The position numbers and the translations under genes are program-made. From Psychrobacter sp. (lineage in GTDB: Bacteria > Pseudomonadota > Gammaproteobacteria > Pseudomonadales > Moraxellaceae): a DNA stretch of 5,521 nucleotides. The stretch spans positions 473-5,993 of the forward strand of contig JAAXIL010000149.1 in the NCBI GenBank assembly GCA_012270355.1, in the 5' to 3' direction. Shown here in pieces: positions 1 to 5,521 of this stretch (positions within the stretch are counted from its first letter, which is position 1; each line of letters begins with the position of its first letter). A model generated the notes under the pieces. That model was not told where the DNA came from, did not search any database, and saw only the letters and a program-made list of their open reading frames with translations.

Positions 1-135
1 TTTTAATCTTTGATTTTCGATAAAACAAGTAGGATCTTCACATGTATTGTTTTGTATATCTGTTTTTATTTTAGCATATACTCTACCCGTATTTTCATAT
101 GCATTATCTAACAATTTAAAATTATAGCTTAAAAG
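1..135 (-). pseudogene. Stop-free partial frame running off the left edge, possible gene remnant
   Basis: On the minus strand a frame stays open for 45 codons, from just after a TGA at 136-138 to the window edge, while the other two minus frames have many stops. The translation looks protein-like: it includes NAYENTGRVYAKIKTDIQ followed by NNTCEDPTCFIENQ, with mixed charged residues and two cysteines five residues apart. It contains no ATG; the only visible start option is a TTG at 112-114, and no ribosome binding site precedes it. A gene truncated at its 5' end next to thiE would fit, as would chance in AT-rich DNA. The plus strand is also open for 34 codons across part of the same stretch. 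I do not recognise the family. The rest of the gene, if any, lies outside the window. Confidence 0.22.
52..82 (+). promoter_or_regulatory. Weak promoter candidate for thiE-thiD
   Basis: TATACT at 77-82 matches the sigma-70 -10 box in five of six positions. The best upstream partner is a poor -35, TTGTAT at 52-57, with a 19-bp spacer. The whole 1-144 stretch is so AT-rich that such matches arise easily, so this is only the best local candidate. No TPP aptamer motif (CTGAGA, or CGTAGGGAAG) occurs between position 1 and the thiE start. Confidence 0.2.
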
Positions 136-144
136 TCAAACAAC

Positions 145-840
145 ATGACTCATAAAAAAACGATTCGCAATACCTACGCCAGCACTCGCCATCAACAAAT
201 GGCAGAACATTTACACCTGTATTTAGTCACCGATCGTACGCTGTGTGGCGTAAGTCGTGGCACGACTAAGCAGAACTTCCAACAACTGCTCGATACCGTG
301 AGTCAAGCCATTGATGGCGGTGTCACTATTGTGCAACTTAGAGACAAAGTTGCCGATGACGATGAACTGTATGCTCAAGCCTGTGCGTTAAAAGAGGCTA
401 TCAATGGTCGTGTGCCCCTGCTGATGAACGACCATGTGCAGATTGCCAAAAAAGCAGGGCTGGACGGGGCACACATTGGGCAAACTGACTTAAACGTTAG
501 TGAAGCACGGCAAATTTTGGGCAATGAGGCGTGGCTGGGATTGTCGGTCAATAGCTCCCAGCAAATGCAAGAAATGGTGGCAAAACATGCCAGATATTTG
601 GACTACATCGGCGTCGGTCCTGTGTTTGCCACCAACACCAAACCCAACCATGCCCCGCCATTTGGCATTGACGGCGTGCGTCCACTCATCACGCAAAGCT
701 CCTTGCCATCGGTAGCGATTGGTGGGATTGATGCCAGCACGGCTCAGGCAATACGGGACACGGGCGTAGATGGCATCGCGGTGGTGTCGGCAATTTGTGC
801 GTCGGATAATCCAAAAGCGATGGCAAACCAACTGGCTTAA
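145..840 (+). CDS. thiE: Thiamine-phosphate synthase ThiE
   Basis: ThiE condenses HMP-PP with the thiazole phosphate (HET-P or its carboxylated form) to thiamine phosphate, releasing pyrophosphate, in the cytoplasm. The 231-residue product is a complete TIM-barrel family member. Family motifs appear in order: LYLVTD (25-30), IVQLRDK (62-68), the MND segment (94-96), HIGQTD (110-115), LGLSVN (131-136), YIGVGPVFATNTKP (154-167), VAIGGI (190-195) and DGIAVVSAI (209-217). The start is uncertain. ATG at 145 follows an in-frame TAA at 130-132, and ATG at 199 (Met19) would place the first strand closer to the N terminus, as is usual in the family. Neither start has a clear Shine-Dalgarno. Base composition changes from AT-rich to gene-like near 145, which favours the longer form. 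thiD follows after 32 bp, so the two are probably cotranscribed. Identity is secure; the exact N terminus is not. Confidence 0.95.
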   Translation: MTHKKTIRNTYASTRHQQMAEHLHLYLVTDRTLCGVSRGTTKQNFQQLLDTVSQAIDGGVTIVQLRDKVADDDELYAQACALKEAINGRVPLLMNDHVQIAKKAGLDGAHIGQTDLNVSEARQILGNEAWLGLSVNSSQQMQEMVAKHARYLDYIGVGPVFATNTKPNHAPPFGIDGVRPLITQSSLPSVAIGGIDASTAQAIRDTGVDGIAVVSAICASDNPKAMANQLA

Positions 841-860
841 TCGGCAAAAACAAACCAAAT

Positions 861-872
861 AAGGCAATTACC
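861..872 (+). promoter_or_regulatory. thiD ribosome binding site
   Basis: AAGG at 861-864 lies 8 nt before the ATG at 873, inside the 32-bp thiE-thiD gap. It supports that start and independent ribosome loading on a shared thiE-thiD message. Confidence 0.55.
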
Positions 873-1712
873 ATGACTAAATCAACCGTTCCCAACATTC
901 TGACCATCGCAGGTACAGACTCTTCAGGTGGGGCAGGCGTGCCAGCCGACATCAAAGCCATTTCAGCTTGTGGCGGTTATGCCATGTGTGTGGTCACTGC
1001 TGTTACCGCCCAAAATACGGTGGGTGTGCAACAGGTTGAATTGATGCCAATGGAAATTATCAAAGCACAAATCGACTCGGTGTTTAGTGATGTACGAGTG
1101 CATGCGGTCAAAATTGGTATGCTTGGCAATGCAGACATTATCGAAGCGGTTAGCGAACGCTTAATACATTATCAAAACACGTTGGATTATGAGTTTAAAA
1201 TAGTGCTTGACACTTTGATGGTGGCAAAAAGTGGCGACAGGCTGTTGGCAGACGAAGCAGTATCAGCATTAAAAGACAAACTGTTGCCTATCGTCACCGT
1301 GGTTACGCCCAACCTACCTGAAGCAGGGGATTTGCTGGGTGAGCCTGAAGCTCAAAGCAAAGATGACATGCTGGCTCAAGCCAAAGAGTTTGACGTGGCG
1401 GTTTATTTAAAAGGCGGGCATTTGCAAGGCCAACAAGCCGCTGACGTGCTATTTGCACCAAACGATAACAGCGAGCCAAGCACTGATTATAAGTGGCTTG
1501 CAAGCAAACGTATTGACACCAACAACACGCACGGCACAGGCTGTACGCTCTCGGCTTCCATCGCCACGTTCTTAGGCAAAGGGCAACCGCTAGACGTGGC
1601 GTGTGCCAACGCCAAAGACTACCTGACCGAAGCCATTCGCCATGCCGATGAGCTGGACGTGGGGCAGGGGCATGGTCCTGTCAATCATTTTTATATGCAC
1701 CACGCCTCTTAA
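873..1712 (+). CDS. thiD: Hydroxymethylpyrimidine (phosphate) kinase ThiD
   Basis: ThiD uses ATP to phosphorylate HMP and then HMP-P to HMP-PP, the pyrimidine substrate of ThiE. The 279-residue ribokinase-fold protein has TIAGTDSSGGAG near the N terminus (11-22), VTAQNT (44-49; Q47 aligns with the pyrimidine-contacting Gln44 of enteric ThiD), DSVFSDVRVHAVKIGML (68-84), VLDTLMVAKSGD (111-122), VTPNLPEAGDLLG (144-156), LKGGHL (179-184) and THGTGCTLSA (219-228), where C224 corresponds to the conserved cysteine of the anion-hole region. The GQGHGPVNHF tail is typical of bacterial ThiD. Length is slightly above the roughly 266 residues of the E. coli protein. One oddity is Pro24 in GAGVPADIK, where the family usually has Gln (GAGIQADLK). 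The gene lies 32 bp after thiE and ends 31 bp from the convergent thiC stop. I see no fusion to another thi gene. Confidence 0.96.
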   Translation: MTKSTVPNILTIAGTDSSGGAGVPADIKAISACGGYAMCVVTAVTAQNTVGVQQVELMPMEIIKAQIDSVFSDVRVHAVKIGMLGNADIIEAVSERLIHYQNTLDYEFKIVLDTLMVAKSGDRLLADEAVSALKDKLLPIVTVVTPNLPEAGDLLGEPEAQSKDDMLAQAKEFDVAVYLKGGHLQGQQAADVLFAPNDNSEPSTDYKWLASKRIDTNNTHGTGCTLSASIATFLGKGQPLDVACANAKDYLTEAIRHADELDVGQGHGPVNHFYMHHAS

Positions 1713-1736
1713 TTTCGGCTAATTCACACACTTACT

Positions 1737-3642
<1,906 letters not shown>

Positions 3643-3720
3643 GCAGAGGACTTAATGATGCGTAACGAGTAGATGCAAGGTGGGTGAGGGCTATGTCAAC
3701 TTTCGCAAATATCACGATTT

Positions 3721-3751
3721 ACGCTAATAATTTGTATCAGTTGAATAGCGT
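3721..3751 (-). promoter_or_regulatory. Leader hairpin 2 (thiC 5' UTR)
   Basis: ACGCTA (3746-3751 on the minus strand) and TAGCGT (3721-3726) form a perfect 6-bp stem around a 19-nt loop. It is a modest structure in the leader between aptamer and start codon. No U-tract follows, so it is not an intrinsic terminator. It may be only a spacer element, or may compete with hairpin 1, because ATTCAA in its loop and arm (3741-3746) can also pair with TTGAAT at 3781-3786. Confidence 0.25.
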
Positions 3752-3766
3752 CTAATCTTCACACAA

Positions 3767-3794
3767 TGCACTCATAACACATTCAATGAGTACA
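3767..3794 (-). promoter_or_regulatory. Leader hairpin 1, directly after the TPP aptamer
   Basis: TGTACTCAT (3786-3794 on the minus strand) pairs with ATGAGTGCA (3767-3775): 9 bp with one G-U wobble and a 10-nt loop. It starts one or two nucleotides after the 3' strand of riboswitch helix P1, so it could stack on P1. The sequence downstream is not U-rich, which argues against an intrinsic terminator and in favour of translational control further down the leader. Confidence 0.35.
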
Positions 3795-3889
3795 CGACTT
3801 CCCTACGGCGGTATGAACCGCATCAGGTTCGACGGGTGATGTCTCAGTCAAATTGATAAACTGTATTATCAGTTTGACACCCCGAGTCA
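3795..3889 (-). promoter_or_regulatory. TPP riboswitch (THI element) aptamer controlling thiC
   Basis: The minus strand carries a nearly consensus TPP aptamer. Helix P1 is GACT (3885-3888) with AGTC (3796-3799). P2 is GGGTG (3878-3882) with CACCC (3834-3838). P3 is an extended 12-position stem, TCAAACTGATAA (3866-3877) with TTATCAATTTGA (3848-3859), with one mismatch and a 6-nt loop. The pyrimidine-sensing CTGAGA follows at 3842-3847. The pyrophosphate-sensing half contains GAACCTGATGCGG, TTCATACCGC and CGTAGGGAAGTC (3796-3807). GCGG/CCGC replaces the common CTGG/CCAG, a compensated change that supports a real RNA structure. The aptamer lies about 220 nt before thiC, on the same strand and after a promoter candidate. 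TPP binding should repress thiC. No intrinsic terminator is visible downstream, so translational control is more likely. Confidence 0.96.
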
Positions 3890-3899
3890 ATATAGCGAT

Positions 3900-3928
3900 A
3901 GAGTAACAAAGAGGCTGGTGATTCTCAA
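3900..3928 (-). promoter_or_regulatory. Promoter candidate for the riboswitch-thiC transcript
   Basis: On the minus strand TTGAGA (3923-3928, five of six matches to the -35 box) is followed after exactly 17 bp by TACTCT (3900-3905, a weak -10 with the conserved first, second and last bases). Transcription would begin a few nucleotides before P1 of the TPP aptamer at 3889, as expected for a riboswitch leader. The predicted 5' UTR is then about 320 nt. Confidence 0.45.
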
Positions 3929-4111
3929 CTAAAAAAGTCTTATGTAAAAGGAGGTTGTTAACTAATCGTGGTTTAACATAGCAGTAATTATTGAGCCTAG
4001 CTCTATCATCTATCCGCAAAATTAATAATGTCTAATCAAATTGGTAGGATAAACGCTTTCCCAAGCAACGGCAGTGACCATAACCACACAATACAATCAC
4101 CCAAAAATCAC
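3929..4111. other. Intergenic stretch with no assigned feature
   Basis: This lies between the thiC promoter candidate and the ltrA stop codon, so it should hold the 3' end of the ltrA transcript. On the minus strand it contains a small GCTT-GGGA-AAGC hairpin (4055-4066) and a GAGC-CTA-GCTC dyad near 3993-4003. Neither is strong or followed by a T-run. I see no gene; short open frames here lack ribosome binding sites and one crosses the riboswitch. Confidence 0.5.
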
Positions 4112-5329
4112 TCACCAATCCCCCTCACGCTCAAACGTTCGCACGCCTCGCACCACCGGAATCACGATTTGCGAAAACAACGCCGTGCCCCAAATCAAAT
4201 TCCCCAAAATCGCAGGCACATACTGAAACGTCAGCAACGCCACCACCGCCATACCAATGCCAAACCAGCGTTCCCAACCCAGCGTAAACGCATCTGCCGT
4301 CCGTTCCTCGGTCAACTTCTGAATCACCGTCAACATCAGCAAAAATAGCAAAACCCCCACACAGCCCAGCAGCCCATAGCCCAGTGGAAACGGCTCAAAA
4401 AACCCAACCTTCACCTCACCGACCACCGCCACGCCAACCATCACCGTGCTCAACATCAAAAACAAATGAGCCAACATCCACGAATACAACGTCAAATTAG
4501 AGCGGTCTTTCGGTTTGGCATTGCCCGCATAATCATAATAAATCCAACACAACGCAAAAATCGACATCGCCCCAATCACATAATTCACAAAAACCTCAGG
4601 CGACAGCTTATAAATCCCCTTCTCATCGAGCGTCAGCACCAACTTAAAAAACCCCTCACCAGACACAATCAACATGAGCAACGCAAACCGCTCTGCTAAA
4701 TGCCCGTGCCGAGGCTCATTTCGCTCAAACCGCAACACCCCAATCTTCGGCACAATAAACCACAGCGTATGCCACACCCAGCCCGCCACAAACACATAAA
4801 ACGCCCAAGGCTTCGGCAAAAACGCACTCAACGCATACACCACCGCCAAAATCATATAATTGCGAGCCATTTCCCCGGGAAAACACTGCAGACTATCGCC
4901 AATCTTTTTCGCCCGAAAATAAAGCCACCCCAACATGAGCCGATGTACCGCAAACGCCAACGCAAAAAACCCCCACCCCTCACCGTCCAAATCAGCGATA
5001 GACGCCGACGACATCAACACCGGCATAATCAGCCCCGTCGTCGTCAAACGGTGATAAATATCCGTACTCACATAAATCGAATTAAACCAACTGTTATCCA
5101 GCCACGCCAGCCACATCACCGCAAACACGCCCGCAAACACCAAAAACCCGTGCATATCCAAATGATGGCTCAAATAATTACCCAGCACAAACACCGCCAC
5201 CACATGCACCAAATCATAAAACAACTCAATCCAATGCACATGGTCATTGCGCTGATCGCTTGGCAAATCCATATAATGCTTTGGACGTCGCCACAGCGGA
5301 TGACGCGTATTTTCCCGTAAATGAACCAT
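4112..5329 (-). CDS. LtrA-family (low temperature requirement protein A) multi-pass membrane protein
   Basis: The 405-residue protein fits the LtrA family of bacterial inner-membrane proteins. The diagnostic N-terminal motif WIELFYDLV is at 33-41, and the central HLAERFALLMLIVSGEG is at 210-226, matching the family's ERFxLLxxIxxGE signature. I count about ten to twelve hydrophobic segments, roughly at 37-56, 62-80, 92-109, 118-138, 157-172, 176-195, 215-233, 248-266, 281-302, 313-336, 354-374 and 376-395. A basic N terminus (RENTRHPLWRRPKHY) precedes the first; there is no cleavable signal peptide. The family name comes from a Listeria mutant needing ltrA for growth in the cold; the biochemical function is not known to me. 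The start has GAGG 5 nt upstream (5335-5338). The gene is complete and separated from thiC by the riboswitch leader and its promoter candidate, so no functional link to thiamine is shown. Confidence 0.88.
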   Translation of the reverse strand: MVHLRENTRHPLWRRPKHYMDLPSDQRNDHVHWIELFYDLVHVVAVFVLGNYLSHHLDMHGFLVFAGVFAVMWLAWLDNSWFNSIYVSTDIYHRLTTTGLIMPVLMSSASIADLDGEGWGFFALAFAVHRLMLGWLYFRAKKIGDSLQCFPGEMARNYMILAVVYALSAFLPKPWAFYVFVAGWVWHTLWFIVPKIGVLRFERNEPRHGHLAERFALLMLIVSGEGFFKLVLTLDEKGIYKLSPEVFVNYVIGAMSIFALCWIYYDYAGNAKPKDRSNLTLYSWMLAHLFLMLSTVMVGVAVVGEVKVGFFEPFPLGYGLLGCVGVLLFLLMLTVIQKLTEERTADAFTLGWERWFGIGMAVVALLTFQYVPAILGNLIWGTALFSQIVIPVVRGVRTFEREGDW

Positions 5330-5333
5330 AAAA

Positions 5334-5338
5334 TCCTC
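5334..5338 (-). promoter_or_regulatory. ltrA-family gene ribosome binding site
   Basis: GAGGA on the minus strand (within GTGAGGATTTTATG) lies 4 nt before the ATG at 5327-5329 and supports that start codon. Confidence 0.6.
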
Positions 5339-5354
5339 ACCCTAAAAAACGCAA

Positions 5355-5383
5355 AAAATAACCCCACAATACGGCATTGTCAG
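5355..5383 (-). promoter_or_regulatory. Promoter candidate for the ltrA-family gene
   Basis: On the minus strand CTGACA (5378-5383, five of six matches to the -35 box) and TATTTT (5355-5360, four of six to the -10) are 17 bp apart. Transcription would begin near 5347, leaving a short leader of about 18 nt that includes the Shine-Dalgarno. Between 5384 and 5479 I see no further feature. Confidence 0.4.
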
Positions 5384-5479
5384 CCAAAAATAAATGGGTC
5401 ACTAAAACATTGCCGCTTTGACTCGAAGATTTATGGTGAGCGAATAAAATTGCCCCATTCGCACTGAATACTTACACAA

Positions 5480-5510
5480 GCTTCAATCCCAATTTCTCTA
5501 CAGGGACGAC
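5480..5510 (-). repeat. Single CRISPR-repeat-like segment at the right edge
   Basis: On the minus strand this 31-nt segment begins GTCGTCCCTGTAG and ends GGGATTGAAGC. Many type I and type III CRISPR repeats begin GTC or GTT and end ATTGAAAC or ATTGAAGC. It has a short dyad, TCCC/GGGA, extendable by one G-U pair. Only 11 nt remain between it and the window edge, and no second copy occurs at a normal repeat-spacer distance on the left (about 5390-5445). If it is real, it would be the end repeat of an array continuing to the right. One copy cannot establish an array, so this is a resemblance only; no cas gene is in view. Confidence 0.35.
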
Positions 5511-5521
5511 AGCTGCAGATA

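Noticed and set aside
490..961. Minus-strand open frames across thiE and the start of thiD
   Set aside because: They are antisense shadows of two well-identified genes and have no motifs or RBS.
3783..4019. 78-codon minus-strand open frame upstream of thiC
   Set aside because: It runs across the TPP aptamer and the promoter candidate, its composition is not protein-like in a family sense, and its ATG lacks an RBS.
4055..4066. Possible intrinsic terminator after the ltrA-family gene
   Set aside because: The stem is only 4-5 bp and is followed by GTTTATCC, which is not a U-tract.
4028..4348. 106-codon plus-strand open frame
   Set aside because: Most of it is antisense to the 3' end of the ltrA-family gene, with a basic, His/Pro-rich translation and no RBS.
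4700..5320. 206-codon plus-strand open frame opposite the ltrA-family gene
   Set aside because: The translation is dominated by Arg, His, Pro, Gln and Lys with no recognisable domain, as expected for the antisense of a hydrophobic protein gene. It has no RBS and lies wholly inside a convincing gene.
5431..5520. 30-codon minus-strand frame running off the right edge
   Set aside because: It spans the CRISPR-like segment and has no start in view. Cys- and Arg-rich translations like this are typical of repeats rather than of a gene end.
5491..5521. AATTTCT...GCAGAT resembling the stem of a Cas12a (type V) repeat
   Set aside because: The type V stem TCTAC/GTAGA at 4-5 nt spacing is absent, and the resemblance is limited to AT-rich flanks.

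Overview
The window holds a compact thiamine (vitamin B1) pyrimidine-branch locus plus one membrane-protein gene. The protein sequences look gammaproteobacterial. The moderate base composition and the ThiC/ThiD sequence style fit Moraxellaceae (Moraxella, Psychrobacter or relatives), but this is an impression from the sequence and not a database result.

Layout, left to right. Positions 1-144 are very AT-rich and carry only weak promoter-like signals. They also contain a stop-free minus-strand frame that runs off the left edge and may be a gene remnant. thiE (145-840, +) and thiD (873-1712, +) follow as a two-gene unit with a 32-bp gap. thiC (1744-3573, -) converges on thiD, with 31 bp between the stop codons and no convincing terminator. 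Upstream of thiC lies a leader of about 320 nt on the minus strand. It contains a promoter candidate (3900-3928), a textbook TPP riboswitch aptamer (3795-3889), two hairpins, and a long interrupted stem that buries the thiC ribosome binding site (3575-3642). Next comes about 180 bp with no assigned feature, then an LtrA-family multi-pass membrane protein gene (4112-5329, -) with its own RBS and promoter candidate. The last 190 bp contain no gene. A 31-nt segment at 5480-5510 resembles a single CRISPR repeat cut off from the rest of any array by the window edge.

How the genes work together: ThiC converts the purine intermediate AIR into HMP-P. ThiD phosphorylates HMP/HMP-P to HMP-PP. ThiE joins HMP-PP to the thiazole phosphate to give thiamine phosphate. 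The visible TPP riboswitch controls the committed step (thiC) only; thiE-thiD has none in the 144 bp seen upstream. The most interesting structure is the thiC expression platform. A 12-bp helix (two G-U wobbles) pairs the thiC Shine-Dalgarno with an upstream segment, enclosing a second 9-bp hairpin. Part of that upstream segment can alternatively pair over 8 bp with the 5' strand of aptamer helix P1, which suggests a concrete translational ON/OFF switch. No clearly new multi-gene system is visible.
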